DNA of 64,000 bases from Asticcacaulis sp. AC466 (GTDB lineage Bacteria; Pseudomonadota; Alphaproteobacteria; Caulobacterales; Caulobacteraceae), in contig NZ_AWGE01000014.1 in NCBI RefSeq assembly GCF_000495815.1, forward strand, positions 116,925-180,924, written 5' to 3'. The notes under the pieces are model-generated. The model did not search any database. It saw nothing but the letters and a program-made list of their open reading frames with translations, and had not been told where the DNA came from. The translations under genes and the position numbers were made by a program. Shown one piece after another: positions 19,530 to 30,014 of the stretch; position 1 is the first letter of the stretch; the number at the start of each line of letters is the position of its first letter.

Positions 19530-21230
19530 ATGACACAATCAAGGCGCAATGCAGGTTCGAAACTGGCTTTGGTAGCGCTATCACTTATATCGCCTCTGGC
19601 GCTTCTGGCCTCAGGGGCAGCCGGAGCCAAGACGCCCGTCAAGGCGTCAACGGCGACCTCGCCCATTCCCCATCTGGTGCAGACGGATGGCAAATACGCC
19701 CTGATAGTCGATGGCGCGCCGTTTCTGGTTCTGGGCGGGCAGGCCAATAATTCCAGCAACTACCCCGGCGCCTTGTCCAAGGTGTGGCCGGCGATCAAGG
19801 ACATGCACGCCAACACCCTGACCATGCCGGTGTCGTGGGAGCAGGTCGAGCCGGTCGAAGGCAAGTTCGATTTCAGCTTTGTCGATACCCTGGTCAAGGA
19901 AGCGCGCGAGAACAAGGTGCGTCTGGTCATTCTGTGGTTCGGCACCTGGAAGAACACCGGTCCGAGCTATACACCGTCTTGGGTCAAGCTCGACAACAAG
20001 CGGTTTCCGCGTTTGACGAACAAGGATGGAACCACCTCATACGCCCTGTCGCCGCTCTACGACACGACGCGCGAGGCGGACAAGCGCGCCTATGTCGAAC
20101 TGGTCAAGCATATCAAGGCCATAGACGGCGACCGTCACACCGTCATCATGCTCCAGCCGGAGAACGAGGTTGGCGTCTATCGCACGGCGCGCGATTATTC
20201 GCCGAAGGCCGATGCCTTGATGGCGCAGCCCGTGCCGCAAGCCCTGCTGACCCGTTACAAAAAGTCGCCGGGTAACTGGAATCAGGTGTTCGGCAAGGAC
20301 GCTGACGAATATTTCCATGCCTGGTCGATTGCCCGCTATGTCGATGATATCGTGGCGGCGGGCGACGCCGTCTATCCGTTGCCGACCTATGTCAATGCCG
20401 CGCTGAAAGACCCGCTCAATCCCGATCAGACTCCGGGCTCCTACGCATCGGGCGGGCCGGTCTACAGCGTCATGGACGTGTGGAAGGTGGCCGCCCCGCA
20501 TATCGAAATTCTGGCGCCGGATCTGTATTCGCCCGGTTCGCAAAGCTATGAGGCAACGCTCAGCCAGTACGCCCGCGCCGACAATCCGCTCTATGTTGCC
20601 GAAAGCGGCAATAAGCCGATCTATGCGCGCTATCTCTTTTCGGTGCTGGGGCGTCAGGGCGTCGGGTTCGATCCGTTCGGTTTCGACTATACCGGCTACG
20701 CCAACTATCCGCTGGGCGCCAAGGTGTTCGACGCCGACGCGGTGAAGCCGTTCGCCACCCTGTACAAGCTGTTCGGCGGCATGGACCGCGAATGGGCGAA
20801 GCTCAGCTATGAAAGCCAGGTGTGGGGCGTGTCGGAGCCTGACGATCATTCGGCCCAGTCGCTCGATCTGGGCAAGGCGTGGTCGGCCAAGGTGACCTAT
20901 CGCCAATGGCAGTTCGGGCTGCCCGAATGGGACCCGGAAAACAAGAACGGCTATCCGGACGGATCGGATGTGCCGAGCGGCGGCGTGGCCGTGGCGAAGC
21001 TGAGCGACAACGAATTTCTGGTGACGGGGCTTAATGCGCGCATCACCTTCGATACCGGTGAGGCCAATAAGGCCCGGGGCTTTGTACTGGACCGCGTCGA
21101 GCAGGGCCATTTCGAAGCGGGTAAATGGGTCATGGAGTATGTGTGGAACGGTGACCAGACCGATTACGGACTGAACTTCACTGGCGCGCCGGTGGTGCTT
21201 AAGGTGCGTCTGGGGACCTATGAGAAGTAG
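19530..21230 (+). CDS. Exported GH35 beta-galactosidase with DUF5597-type C-terminus
   Basis: 566 residues with a signal peptide (Ala-rich cleavage near ASGAAGAK). The TIM barrel begins FLVLGGQANNSSNYP and NTLTMPVSWEQVEPVEGKFD. The acid/base is Glu213 in LQPENEVG and the nucleophile Glu358 in YVAESGNK. The C-terminal third (about 400-566) resembles the DUF5597 domain found with GH35 enzymes that remove galactose from xyloglucan side chains, for example Cellvibrio Bgl35A. A periplasmic beta-galactosidase is likely, acting before the GH31 enzyme encoded next. The GGAAGGG stretch before the ATG is a good ribosome site. Confidence 0.88.
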   Translation: MTQSRRNAGSKLALVALSLISPLALLASGAAGAKTPVKASTATSPIPHLVQTDGKYALIVDGAPFLVLGGQANNSSNYPGALSKVWPAIKDMHANTLTMPVSWEQVEPVEGKFDFSFVDTLVKEARENKVRLVILWFGTWKNTGPSYTPSWVKLDNKRFPRLTNKDGTTSYALSPLYDTTREADKRAYVELVKHIKAIDGDRHTVIMLQPENEVGVYRTARDYSPKADALMAQPVPQALLTRYKKSPGNWNQVFGKDADEYFHAWSIARYVDDIVAAGDAVYPLPTYVNAALKDPLNPDQTPGSYASGGPVYSVMDVWKVAAPHIEILAPDLYSPGSQSYEATLSQYARADNPLYVAESGNKPIYARYLFSVLGRQGVGFDPFGFDYTGYANYPLGAKVFDADAVKPFATLYKLFGGMDREWAKLSYESQVWGVSEPDDHSAQSLDLGKAWSAKVTYRQWQFGLPEWDPENKNGYPDGSDVPSGGVAVAKLSDNEFLVTGLNARITFDTGEANKARGFVLDRVEQGHFEAGKWVMEYVWNGDQTDYGLNFTGAPVVLKVRLGTYEK

Positions 21231-21250
21231 TATGGAAATGTAATCAAGAT

Positions 21251-21322
21251 GCCCCACCACCGCATCTAGGCAGCACGCTGCCGTCGTGCGGTCCCCCTTC
21301 CCACCACAGGTGGGGAGGTGCA
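21251..21322 (+). repeat. Dispersed palindromic intergenic repeat, copy A
   Basis: About 72 bases reading CCCCACCACCGCATCTAGGC, then AGCACGCTGCC, GTCGTGCGGTCCCCCTTCCC and a CCACCACAGGTGGGG hairpin. It lies between the GH35 and GH31 genes. Nearly the same sequence stands at 42645-42719, and related arms at 37179-37330. It is non-coding and able to fold into two small hairpins. Confidence 0.8.
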
Positions 21323-21372
21323 GTTAATTGGGGTTTTTGACGTCACATAGAACAATAAGAGGGAAAGTTGAG

Positions 21373-24252
21373 ATGAAAACAGCAAAGATTTGGGCGACGG
21401 TATCGGTGTTGGCCCTGGTGATGTCGGCGGGCGCGGCCCTGGCCGGGACCTATGAAAAGACCGCGACGGGCATTGTCGTCAAGCCGGATACGGGCGCGGC
21501 CAAGGAGATACGCCTTGAGGTCATGAGCGACGCGATCATTCATGTCCTGGCGGTCGACGATCCGGCGCGCCAGCAGATGCCGTCCCTGATGACGGTGGCC
21601 CAGCCGGGCGGTTCGTTCACTGTCTCCGAAACGAAAAACGCCGTGACGCTCAAGGCAGCCAAGGCCTCGGCGGTGGTGTCGCTGCAATCGGGGCTGGTGA
21701 CTTTCTATGACGCGGCGGGCAAGCCGGTCCTGACCGAAACGCGCGCCGCCATCACGCCGGTGACGATCGAAGGCCAGCCCTTCGTCGCCACCCACGCCCA
21801 GTTCAACACCGGCACGCGCGAAAGCTTTTACGGCCTGGGCCAGCACCAGAACGCCCAGATGGACATGAATGGCGAAGACGTCCTTCTGTCGCAGCACAAT
21901 ATGGACGTGGCGATTCCGTTTGTGGTGTCGGACAAGAATTACGGCGTGTTGTGGGACAATAATTCGATCACGCGCTGGGGAAATCCGACGCCTTACGCCC
22001 TGTTCAGCCGCGATCTGAAGCTGACGGCCGAGGACGGCAGTCAGGGCCTGACCGCCAAATACTATGTCGATGGCAAGCTGGTTTTGACGCGTGTCGAAAC
22101 CGATATCCGCTATCAATATCTGAAAGACGTCGCCGCCAACTGGCCGACCGATCCGGCGTTGAGCAAGGCCGCGACGCAAGGTAAGACGGTCCTTGTCGTG
22201 TGGGACGGCACTATGACGTCGGACGTGGCGGGCGTGCATAAGATGCAGCTCTATTCGTCGGACTATGCCGACCTGACCCTGGACGGCAAAAAGGTCCTGA
22301 GCGTCTGGCGCCAGGGCTGGAACCCGTGGTATCACAATTTCGAGCAGACCTTCGCAAAGGGCAAGCCGGTCAAGTTCCATCTCGAATGGAAGCCGTCGGG
22401 CGGCATGGTTGCCGTCACGCACAACAACCCGCAATCGTCGGCCGACCAGCATTCGCTGCAATTTTCGTCCGAGGCAGGGACCGGGCTCAACTACTATTTC
22501 ATTGCGTCGGACAGCATCGATGGCGTGATCGGCGGTTACCGCCACCTGACCGGCCAGGCGCCGATGATGCCGAAATGGGCCTATGGCTTCTGGCAGTCCC
22601 GCCAGCGCTACGAGACGCAGGACCAGCTTCTGGACGTGCTCAAGACCTATCGCGATATGAAGATCCCGATCGACAACATGGTGCAGGACTGGTTCTACTG
22701 GCCGGAAGACCAGTGGGGCAGCCACGATTTCGATCCCAAGCGCTTCCCCAATCCACAAAAGATGGTCGATGAGGTGCACGCCCAGCACGCCCACATCATG
22801 ATTTCGATCTGGGGCAAGTTCTACGCCAATACCGACAACTACAAGGCCTTCGAAAAGAAGGGCTATATGTGGACGAAGAATGTCGAAGAGGGCGAACTCG
22901 ACTGGGTGGGCAAGGGCTATCTCAACAGCCACTATTCGCCCTATAATCAGGAAGCGCGCGACATGTACTATAAGTCGCTGCACGACAAGCTGGTCGTGAA
23001 GGGCTTCGACGCGTGGTGGATGGACAATACCGAGCCGGATGTGCGCTCCAATACCTCGCCGGAGGATTTCGCCGCCCTGATCACCCCGACCCAGATGGGG
23101 CCTGGGGCCATCGTCCACAACGCCTATGCGCTGATGAACACCAAGGCCATGTATGACGGCCTGGTCAAGGACCAGCCGGATACGCGCCAATTCATCCTGA
23201 CCCGCTCAGGCTTTGCCGGCGTGCAGCGCAATGCCGCCGCCGTGTGGTCGGGCGATACGGTCGGCCGCTGGAACAACCTGTACGACCAGATCGCCGCCGG
23301 GGTGAACTTCTCGATGTCGGGCGTGCCGAACTGGACGCACGATATCGGCGGCTACGCCCAGGAAACACGCTTCCAGGGCACGGATGTCGGCGGCTTGCAG
23401 GAAAACCGCGCCGCCGGTGGGACGGGTACGGCGGAAGACATGCGGGAATGGCGTGAGATGAATCTGCGCTGGTTCCAGTTTGGGGCCTTCTCGCCTCTGT
23501 TCCGTTCGCACGGCGAAGGCGTGAAGCGCGAAATCTTCATCATCGCGCCCGAAGGCTCGGACATGCGCGACAACATGGTGTGGTACGACAAGCTGCGTTA
23601 CCGCCTGATGCCGTATATCTACGCCACCGCGTCGGACACCTATCACGCGTCGGGCACCATCATGCGCGGCTTCGCCATGGACTTCCCGAACGACGACAAG
23701 GGCAAGAATATCAAGGACGAATACATGTTCGGCAAGGCCTTCCTGGTCGCGCCGGTGTATGAGTACAAGGCCCGTTCGCGCGCCGTCTACCTGCCTGCCG
23801 GGGCCGACTGGTACGACTTCTATACCGGCGCCAAGGTCAAGGGCGGTCAGAGCGTAACGGTCGCCGCACCGGTTACGCAGATGCCGCTGTTCGTCAAGGC
23901 GGGTTCGGTGGTGCCGATGGGGCCGGTGACGCAATATGTCGATGAAAAGCCCGATGCGCCGCTGACCCTGACCGTCTATACCGGCGCCGACGGATCGTTC
24001 AGCCTGTACGAAGACGACGGGGTGTCCAACGGGTATACGCGCGGCGAATTCAGCCGTATTCCGCTGGTCTATAACGAAAAGACTGGCGAACTGAGCATCG
24101 GCGCGCGCACCGGCAGCTATCCCGGCATGGTCGCCAACCGCGTCTTCCGCGTTCGCTTCGTCCAGCCGGGCGTATCGACGAGTGCGGCCTTTGACGATTT
24201 CGACACCGAAGTCGCCTATTCCGGCGCGGCGGTTATGGTAAAGCGGCCCTGA
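21373..24252 (+). CDS. Exported GH31 alpha-xylosidase/alpha-glucosidase with PA14 insert
   Basis: About 959 residues from MKTAKIWATVSVLALVMSAG (signal peptide; GGGAAAG before the ATG, so the upstream ATG at 21328 is rejected). The N-terminal beta-sandwich is followed by an inserted PA14-like module (about 255-350, LYSSDYADLTLDGKKVLSVW). The GH31 barrel holds nucleophile Asp551 in WWMDNTEPDV and acid/base Asp628 in WSGDTVGRW. Two C-terminal beta domains end the protein. A PA14 insert is known from Cellvibrio Xyl31A, which takes xylose from xyloglucan oligosaccharides; with the GH35 neighbour this suggests the same job. An alpha-glucosidase is the alternative. Confidence 0.9.
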   Translation: MKTAKIWATVSVLALVMSAGAALAGTYEKTATGIVVKPDTGAAKEIRLEVMSDAIIHVLAVDDPARQQMPSLMTVAQPGGSFTVSETKNAVTLKAAKASAVVSLQSGLVTFYDAAGKPVLTETRAAITPVTIEGQPFVATHAQFNTGTRESFYGLGQHQNAQMDMNGEDVLLSQHNMDVAIPFVVSDKNYGVLWDNNSITRWGNPTPYALFSRDLKLTAEDGSQGLTAKYYVDGKLVLTRVETDIRYQYLKDVAANWPTDPALSKAATQGKTVLVVWDGTMTSDVAGVHKMQLYSSDYADLTLDGKKVLSVWRQGWNPWYHNFEQTFAKGKPVKFHLEWKPSGGMVAVTHNNPQSSADQHSLQFSSEAGTGLNYYFIASDSIDGVIGGYRHLTGQAPMMPKWAYGFWQSRQRYETQDQLLDVLKTYRDMKIPIDNMVQDWFYWPEDQWGSHDFDPKRFPNPQKMVDEVHAQHAHIMISIWGKFYANTDNYKAFEKKGYMWTKNVEEGELDWVGKGYLNSHYSPYNQEARDMYYKSLHDKLVVKGFDAWWMDNTEPDVRSNTSPEDFAALITPTQMGPGAIVHNAYALMNTKAMYDGLVKDQPDTRQFILTRSGFAGVQRNAAAVWSGDTVGRWNNLYDQIAAGVNFSMSGVPNWTHDIGGYAQETRFQGTDVGGLQENRAAGGTGTAEDMREWREMNLRWFQFGAFSPLFRSHGEGVKREIFIIAPEGSDMRDNMVWYDKLRYRLMPYIYATASDTYHASGTIMRGFAMDFPNDDKGKNIKDEYMFGKAFLVAPVYEYKARSRAVYLPAGADWYDFYTGAKVKGGQSVTVAAPVTQMPLFVKAGSVVPMGPVTQYVDEKPDAPLTLTVYTGADGSFSLYEDDGVSNGYTRGEFSRIPLVYNEKTGELSIGARTGSYPGMVANRVFRVRFVQPGVSTSAAFDDFDTEVAYSGAAVMVKRP

Positions 24253-24266
24253 TCCGGCCTGGGGAA

Positions 24267-24336
24267 GGCGCCGCCCCGTTTCTGCTCTTTACCGGGCGGG
24301 GACGGGGCGGCGCCAGCCCGTCCCCTTTGCTTTTTT
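24267..24336 (+). terminator. Rho-independent terminator after the GH31 gene
   Basis: A perfect 12-bp stem, GGCGCCGCCCCG (24267-24278) with CGGGGCGGCGCC (24303-24314), and a 24-base loop. A T-rich tract begins about 12 bases on. It ends the glycosidase transcript. Confidence 0.8.
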
Positions 24337-24340
24337 CTAT

Positions 24341-24366
24341 TTTTTGCCTATTGTTTTTGCCTATTG
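24341..24366 (+). repeat. Tandem 13-base repeat in the leader of the cyclopropane synthase gene
   Basis: Two exact copies of TTTTTGCCTATTG in direct array, followed by TTTTTTG. AT-rich and about 100 bases before the ATG at 24469, so it lies in the promoter zone of that gene. Confidence 0.6.
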
Positions 24367-24468
24367 TTTTTTGATTGGCGGGTTCCATATCTGAATCGTG
24401 TGGCCGGGTCATCCACCCGGCGCGGCGTACCGTACAAGAGTCATAACTCTCAACGAAAGGCCTCGTTC

Positions 24469-25698
24469 ATGACCACCCAGACCACCGCTATCGACGACCT
24501 CAAGGGCCAGCCGTTCACGGTGCGCAAGGGCGTGGAGACGCTGCGAAAGGTTTGGGAATTCGGCGAGATGGATATCGTCATGCCCAATGGCGGTCAGATG
24601 CGGTTGTCGGGCAAGCAGCCCGGCCCGCGCGCCACCTTGCTGGTCAAGGACTTCAACTTCATGAAGCGGGTGCTGGCGTCCGGCGATATCGGCTTTTGCG
24701 ATGGCTATAAGGAAGGGGAGTGGGATACGCCCGACCTGGCGACCCTGCTGGAAGTGCTGACGCTCAACAGCGAAAAGCTGGGTCAGCTGTTCACCGGCAA
24801 TTTCATCACCCGCACCGTCAACAACATCCTGCACGCCTTTCGCAAGAACACCAAGCAGGGGTCGAAACGCAATATCTTCGATCACTACGACCTGGGCAAC
24901 AGCTTCTATAACCAGTGGCTGGACCCGACCATGACCTATTCGTCAGCCCTGTTCGAAGGCGACCGGCTGGCCGAGCATAAGGACCTGAGCGCGGCCCAGA
25001 CGGCGAAATACGCCAAGCTGGCCAAGCTGGTCGATCTCAAGCCGGGTCAGCACGTGCTGGAAATCGGCTGCGGCTGGGGCGGGTTTGCGCAATATGCGGC
25101 GGAAACCATCGGCGCGCGCGTCACCGGCGTCACCATCTCCCAGGCGCAACATGATTATGCCGTCGAGCGCATGAAGCGGCTGGGCCTGGATGACAAGGTA
25201 GAGATCGTCATGATGGACTACCGCGACATCACGGGCCAATATGACGCCGTGGTGTCGATCGAGATGTTCGAGGCGGTGGGCGAAAGCTATTGGCACACCT
25301 ATTTCACCAAGCTGCATGACGTCCTGAAAAAGGGCGGCAAGGCGGGCTTGCAGATCATCACCATCGCTGACGATATGTTCGACGATTACAAGTCGCGGGC
25401 CGACTTCATCCAGAAATATGTCTTCCCCGGCGGTATGCTGCCATCGGCGCAGAAGTTGCTGGAACAAACGCAAGGTGCCGGGCTTAAGCTGATGTCCAAT
25501 TTCAAGTTCGGTCAGGACTATGCCGAGACTCTGAAACAATGGGGGCAGCGGTTCGAGACGGCGTGGAAGGAAGGCCGTATTACCGGCTTCGATGCCCATT
25601 TCCGTAAGCTATGGCTGTTCTATCTGGCTTATTGCGAGGCGGGCTTCCGCACCGAACGCACCAATGTCGTGCATCTTCAGTTGCAGCGCGGCGAATAG
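24469..25698 (+). CDS. cfa: Cyclopropane-fatty-acyl-phospholipid synthase
   Basis: 409 residues from MTTQTTAIDDLKGQPFTVRK (GAAAGG before it; the longer frame from 24364 has no coding look). N-terminal lipid-binding region (FMKRVLASGDIGFCDGYKEG), the signature IFDHYDLGNSFYNQWLDPTM, TYSSALFE, then the SAM site VLEIGCGWGGFAQYAAE and SIEMFEAVGE with the active-site Glu, and the FPGGMLPS segment. It adds a methylene from SAM to membrane unsaturated fatty acids, usually at stationary phase or acid stress. Confidence 0.93.
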   Translation: MTTQTTAIDDLKGQPFTVRKGVETLRKVWEFGEMDIVMPNGGQMRLSGKQPGPRATLLVKDFNFMKRVLASGDIGFCDGYKEGEWDTPDLATLLEVLTLNSEKLGQLFTGNFITRTVNNILHAFRKNTKQGSKRNIFDHYDLGNSFYNQWLDPTMTYSSALFEGDRLAEHKDLSAAQTAKYAKLAKLVDLKPGQHVLEIGCGWGGFAQYAAETIGARVTGVTISQAQHDYAVERMKRLGLDDKVEIVMMDYRDITGQYDAVVSIEMFEAVGESYWHTYFTKLHDVLKKGGKAGLQIITIADDMFDDYKSRADFIQKYVFPGGMLPSAQKLLEQTQGAGLKLMSNFKFGQDYAETLKQWGQRFETAWKEGRITGFDAHFRKLWLFYLAYCEAGFRTERTNVVHLQLQRGE

Positions 25699-25716
25699 GG
25701 GCCGAAATAGGACAGA

Positions 25717-28700
25717 TCAGGTGGCGTCGAGCAGGGCGCGGACGCGCGCGGCCAGCTCGTCGATGGTGAACGGCTTGCCGATCAGCTCGACGCCCTTGTC
25801 CACCACGCCGTTATGGACCACGGCATTGCGGGTGTAGCCGGTGGTGTAGAGCACCTTCAGACCCGGATAGAGCCTCAGCGCCTCATCGACCAGCTTGCGG
25901 CCATTGGTGTCCGGCATGACGATATCGGTGAACAGCATGACGACATCGGGATTGGCGCGCAGCATCTGCAGGGCTGTCGCCGCCCCCTCGGCCTGGAGCA
26001 CGCGATAGCCCAGGTCTTCGAGCGCGTCGGCGCTGAACTGGCGCACGGCGTCCTCGTCATCGACCACCAGTATGACTTCGCGGTGGTCGCCTGACAAAGC
26101 AGCGCTCTGGTCTGTGTCGCGGTCGGCGGCCGTGTCGGTGTCGCCGGCGCGCGGCAGATAGATCTTGATCGTCGTGCCATGGCCAACTTCCGAATAGATC
26201 TTGATATGGCCGCCCGACTGCTTGACGAAGCCGTAGACCTGGCTGAGCCCAAGGCCTGTGCCCTTGCCCACGGCCTTGGTGGTGAAGAATGGGTCGAAAG
26301 CCTTGGCGATCACTTCGGCCGGCATCCCCGATCCGGTGTCGGTGACGGCGATCATGACATATTGGCCGGCCGGGACGCCCAGTTCGGAGGAGACGTAGCG
26401 GGCGTCGAGGTGCGCGTTCTGGGTTTCGATGGTCAGCTTGCCGCCGTCAGGCATGGCGTCGCGCGCATTGACCGACAGGTTGAGGATGACGTTTTCAAGC
26501 TGGTTCGGGTCCACCTCGATGCGCCAGGCACCGCCGGCGAGGACGGCTTCCAGCTGGATGTCGGCGCCGATCGAGTGGCGCAGAAGGTCCGACATGCCGG
26601 CGACCAGACGGTTGGGATCGAGGCATTCCGGTTGCAGCGGCTGCTGGCGCGAGAAGGCGAGCAGGCGATGGGTCAGGTTGGCGGCGCGCTTGGCCGCGTC
26701 GGCCGCCGCTTGGACATAATGGCGGGCGCGGGCGTCTTCCAGGCTGACGCGGCGGTTGAGCAGGTCGAGCGAGCCCATGACCACGGCCAGCATATTGTTG
26801 AAATCGTGGGCGATGCCGCCGGTGAGCTGGCCCACCGCTTCCATCTTCTGCGACTGGCGCAGCTGTTCTTCGAGGCGGCGTTTATCCGTCATGTCCACGC
26901 CAATGCCGATGCGGCGGACGGGGTGGCCGTTTTCGAAATAGGTATTGCCGCGCGACAGCACCCAGCGGACCGAGCCGTCGGGATGGACGATGCGGTATTC
27001 CAGCTCCAGTTCGCCCGCGTTTTGCAGGCCGGCCGCCATGGTGGCGCGCAGGGCGATCATGTCTTCCGGATGGACATTGGCCAGAAAGGCCTCACGCCGC
27101 AGGCCGGTCTTGCCCGCGCCGGGGGGCAGGGCGTAGACGGCAGCGACGGACTCGTCGAAGAAGAAGGTGTCGCTGGCCACGTCGAACGTCCAGGCGCCGA
27201 TGCCGTCAACCGCGCCCAGCGCCAGGCGGACGAAGTCGCGCGTGTCGTTGAGCTCCGACTTCTGCGCTTCGATGTCGGTATTGGTGCCGATCCAGGTCGA
27301 AATCTTGCCCGTTGGCGTATGCAGCGGGACCGCGCGAACCAGATGCCAGCGATAAGCGCCGTCGGCGCGGCGGATGCGAAACTGAGTCTCATAGGTCACG
27401 CCGGCTTGCACGGCGTCGATCCAGTCTGAAGCGGCGACGGTCACATCGTCGGGGTGGACGATATCGGCCCATTTCCCGCCGTCCAGGTCGCCCGGTTGCG
27501 CGCCGCTATAGGCGTAGACCTGATCGTTAAACCAGTCGAGCGTGCCGTCGGGATTTGCCGCCCAGACATGGTTGGGCATGGCCTGGGCCAGGAGGCGAAA
27601 CTGCGCTTCTCGGGCGGCCAGGGCGGCTTCGGCTTCGACGCGGTCGATCAGTTCGCGCGTCCGTTCGGCGACGGCTTCCATGAACGCGATCTCGTCGGCG
27701 GCCCAGGGGCGGGGATGGCGTGAATTGAGGTAGACAATGGTGCGCAGGCGGTCGCCGCGCAGGAAGGGCACGACCAGTATCGCCCGGGTGTCGACTTGGC
27801 TGGCGGTCTCGCGTGTGCGGTTTTCGTCGCTGAGCGTGTCGGCGAACAGGTCGTTGACCACGACCGTTTGCCCTGCGTTCAGCCGCGCCACGATCTTTTC
27901 GCCGAACGCCTTGGCCCGGTAGTCGCCCAGAAGGGGCGGCACCGTGCCGTCCGTCCAGCATACCGTATAGGTGAAGACGTCTGCCACCGGATCGAACTGG
28001 CCAAAGCCGACACGCGATACGCTGAAATGGCGTCCCATGAGGGCACAGGCGGCTTCGAGCGCCTCTGCGGTATTGCCGCTGCGCAGAAGATCGGTGAGTT
28101 CCAACAGCACGGCCTGGCGCGCTTCGCCCCGTTTGCGCGCGGTGATATCGATGGCGGTGCCGACGGCGCGGACGCACTGGCCGTTTTGGTCAAAAATACC
28201 CTTACCCTTGGCCGCGACCCAGCGTACGCGCTGGTCCTGGCGGGCAATTGTGCGAAATTCGACGTCGTAGGTGGACCGCGTCTGGCTATCGAGCGCCGCC
28301 AGGAACGCCACGGCCGTATTGGCCAGATCGTCCGGATGCAGCCCGGCGTAGAAATCATCCATGCTGACCGGTGTGCCCGCCGGTACGCCGAACATGATGC
28401 GCGTGCGATCCGACCAGGTGAGGACCTGGGTGGTCATGTCGAGGTCCCATGTGCCGATTTCGGCCGCATCGGTGGCCAGCCGCAACGATTCCTCGCTCAG
28501 GGTCAGGCGGCTTTCGGCCATTCGGCGTTCGGTGATGTCACGGATAAAGCCGATGAAGGCGGCATCTCCGCCGGCGGGGGCAGCGACGATGGACAACTCG
28601 ATGGGAAATTCGTGGCCGTCGCGGTGCAGGGCGGTGATTTCGATGCGCCGGCCCAAGACATGCGCCGTGCCCGTTTCGGCGAAGCGTTGCATCCCCAGGC

Positions 28701-28905
28701 GATGGCCGTCGCGGTGGGCCGATGGGACGATCAATTCCCCCAGGGACCGGCCCAAGGCCTCCGTCTCGCTCCAGCCGAAGATCTCGGTGGCCAGGCGGTT
28801 CCAGGCAACGATGTCGCCTTCAGCGTCGATGACCACGACGGCATCCAGCACCTGATTCATCAACGCTTCAACCGTGCGCGCGCTGATTTCTAGTGAATAG
28901 GGCAA
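25717..28905 (-). CDS. Multi-PAS/GAF hybrid sensor histidine kinase
   Basis: 1062 residues, no membrane span. Order: PAS 1 (about 5-130, [16 protein letters not shown]), PAS 2 (about 135-260), GAF (about 270-425, [20 protein letters not shown]), PAS 3 (about 430-555), PAS 4 (about 560-685), HisKA of the NtrB-like class with His in [12 protein letters not shown] (about 710), HATPase_c ([33 protein letters not shown]) and a receiver ([11 protein letters not shown], acceptor Asp in [22 protein letters not shown]). It likely senses redox, light or a small ligand; cofactor residues were not identified. Monocistronic between two plus-strand genes. Confidence 0.92.
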   Translation of the reverse strand: MPYSLEISARTVEALMNQVLDAVVVIDAEGDIVAWNRLATEIFGWSETEALGRSLGELIVPSAHRDGHRLGMQRFAETGTAHVLGRRIEITALHRDGHEFPIELSIVAAPAGGDAAFIGFIRDITERRMAESRLTLSEESLRLATDAAEIGTWDLDMTTQVLTWSDRTRIMFGVPAGTPVSMDDFYAGLHPDDLANTAVAFLAALDSQTRSTYDVEFRTIARQDQRVRWVAAKGKGIFDQNGQCVRAVGTAIDITARKRGEARQAVLLELTDLLRSGNTAEALEAACALMGRHFSVSRVGFGQFDPVADVFTYTVCWTDGTVPPLLGDYRAKAFGEKIVARLNAGQTVVVNDLFADTLSDENRTRETASQVDTRAILVVPFLRGDRLRTIVYLNSRHPRPWAADEIAFMEAVAERTRELIDRVEAEAALAAREAQFRLLAQAMPNHVWAANPDGTLDWFNDQVYAYSGAQPGDLDGGKWADIVHPDDVTVAASDWIDAVQAGVTYETQFRIRRADGAYRWHLVRAVPLHTPTGKISTWIGTNTDIEAQKSELNDTRDFVRLALGAVDGIGAWTFDVASDTFFFDESVAAVYALPPGAGKTGLRREAFLANVHPEDMIALRATMAAGLQNAGELELEYRIVHPDGSVRWVLSRGNTYFENGHPVRRIGIGVDMTDKRRLEEQLRQSQKMEAVGQLTGGIAHDFNNMLAVVMGSLDLLNRRVSLEDARARHYVQAAADAAKRAANLTHRLLAFSRQQPLQPECLDPNRLVAGMSDLLRHSIGADIQLEAVLAGGAWRIEVDPNQLENVILNLSVNARDAMPDGGKLTIETQNAHLDARYVSSELGVPAGQYVMIAVTDTGSGMPAEVIAKAFDPFFTTKAVGKGTGLGLSQVYGFVKQSGGHIKIYSEVGHGTTIKIYLPRAGDTDTAADRDTDQSAALSGDHREVILVVDDEDAVRQFSADALEDLGYRVLQAEGAATALQMLRANPDVVMLFTDIVMPDTNGRKLVDEALRLYPGLKVLYTTGYTRNAVVHNGVVDKGVELIGKPFTIDELAARVRALLDAT

Positions 28906-29151
28906 AGGAGCGACCCTGAGGTTCTGGGCGGTTTATGGAAAGCCACAGTTGTTTCTGAAATCGTCGCAAAAAGCAATCGAAACCGAGGTGCGCGCCAGCC
29001 GCGCCGAAAGGAGGAAACCACGGGAGGCAGCACAAAAAACTTGCCCGTCACCTGTAAGGACGTTACCTACGGCCTTAATGAAATGGCCAAAGGCGAATCT
29101 TGCGTTTCGGGATTCTGCCGGTTTGGGGGTCTGTTGCGCGACACGAATACG

Positions 29152-29766
29152 ATGGATAAGGGAAAGACGGCCGCCGGGACTATCGGCGCGATTACCCTTG
29201 TCCGCCATGGCGAGCCCAATCTGTCGCGGCGGGTCAAGTTCGACTGGCGTGGCTATGAAGCGTGGTGGGCCAAATACGATCAGGCCGGGCTGCTGGCCGG
29301 ACAGACGCCGCCGCCGCTGCTGCACGATTTCGCGCGTGAGGCCCGCTACATCTATTCTTCCACCCTGCGACGCTCCGTAGAGACGGCGCGCGCCGTGTGC
29401 GGTGACCGCGCGTTCGAATCGCTGGACATGCTGATCGAAGCGCCGCTGCCGCCGCCGCATTTTCCCTCCTTCATCAAGCTGTCGCCCAATTCCTGGGGAT
29501 GGGGCTTCATGGCGCGGGTGTGGTGGTGGTATTTCAACGTCCATCAAGGACAGGAAAGCCGGGACCAGGCCAAGACACGCGCGCGGGCCGCAGCGGAGTT
29601 CCTTATGGACCGGGCGCGCGAAGGGGGCGACGTGCTGGTTCTGGCCCACGGCTTTTTCAATTTGATGATCAGTATTGAACTGAAGAAAATGGGCTATATA
29701 AAGGCTCTGGAGCAGGGGTTCAAATACTGGGGTTGCCGCCGCTACGAAGTCAGGACACGATCATGA
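29152..29766 (+). CDS. Histidine phosphatase superfamily protein
   Basis: 204 residues from MDKGKTAAGTIGAITLVRHG. The catalytic RHG is in ITLVRHGEP, the second core Arg in YIYSSTLRRSVETA, and the second His in VLVLAHGFFNLMI, so the phosphoglycerate-mutase-like active site is complete. Substrate unknown. Its stop overlaps the xseB start (ATGA), placing it at the head of the xseB-ispA-dxs operon. An upstream Met at 29041 is rejected since the added 37 residues look non-coding. Confidence 0.82.
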   Translation: MDKGKTAAGTIGAITLVRHGEPNLSRRVKFDWRGYEAWWAKYDQAGLLAGQTPPPLLHDFAREARYIYSSTLRRSVETARAVCGDRAFESLDMLIEAPLPPPHFPSFIKLSPNSWGWGFMARVWWWYFNVHQGQESRDQAKTRARAAAEFLMDRAREGGDVLVLAHGFFNLMISIELKKMGYIKALEQGFKYWGCRRYEVRTRS

Positions 29767-29999
29767 GCGAAACCACTGAACTCTCCTTCGAAGATGCGTT
29801 GAAGCAGCTCGAAAAGATCGTCACCGAACTGGAATCCGGTCAGGCGCCGCTGGAAAAATCATTGGAACTGTATCAGGAAGGCGCACGCCTGAAGGCCCTG
29901 TGCGAGGCGCGGCTGGAAGCGGCGCGCCTGCAGGTCGAAAAGATTTCGCTCAACAAGGCCGGCGCCGTCGAAGGCGTGGCGCCTGCCGAGTTCTCTTAA
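29763..29999 (+). CDS. xseB: Exodeoxyribonuclease VII small subunit
   Basis: 78 residues, the usual size. The family pattern LSFEDALKQLEKIVTELESG, LEKSLELYQEGARLKALCEA makes the two-helix hairpin that binds XseA; the large subunit is not in the window. The start overlaps the stop of the phosphatase gene. The gene order xseB-ispA-dxs is widely conserved in proteobacteria. Confidence 0.95.
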   Translation: MSETTELSFEDALKQLEKIVTELESGQAPLEKSLELYQEGARLKALCEARLEAARLQVEKISLNKAGAVEGVAPAEFS

Positions 30000-30014
30000 G
30001 GTCGCTCAAACGCC

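Noticed and set aside
21343..23190. A 615-codon open frame on the minus strand
   Set aside because: Opposite the GH31 gene with intact catalytic motifs; no recognisable protein features.
26179..27429. A 416-codon plus-strand frame
   Set aside because: Antisense to the PAS/GAF hybrid kinase; no domain.
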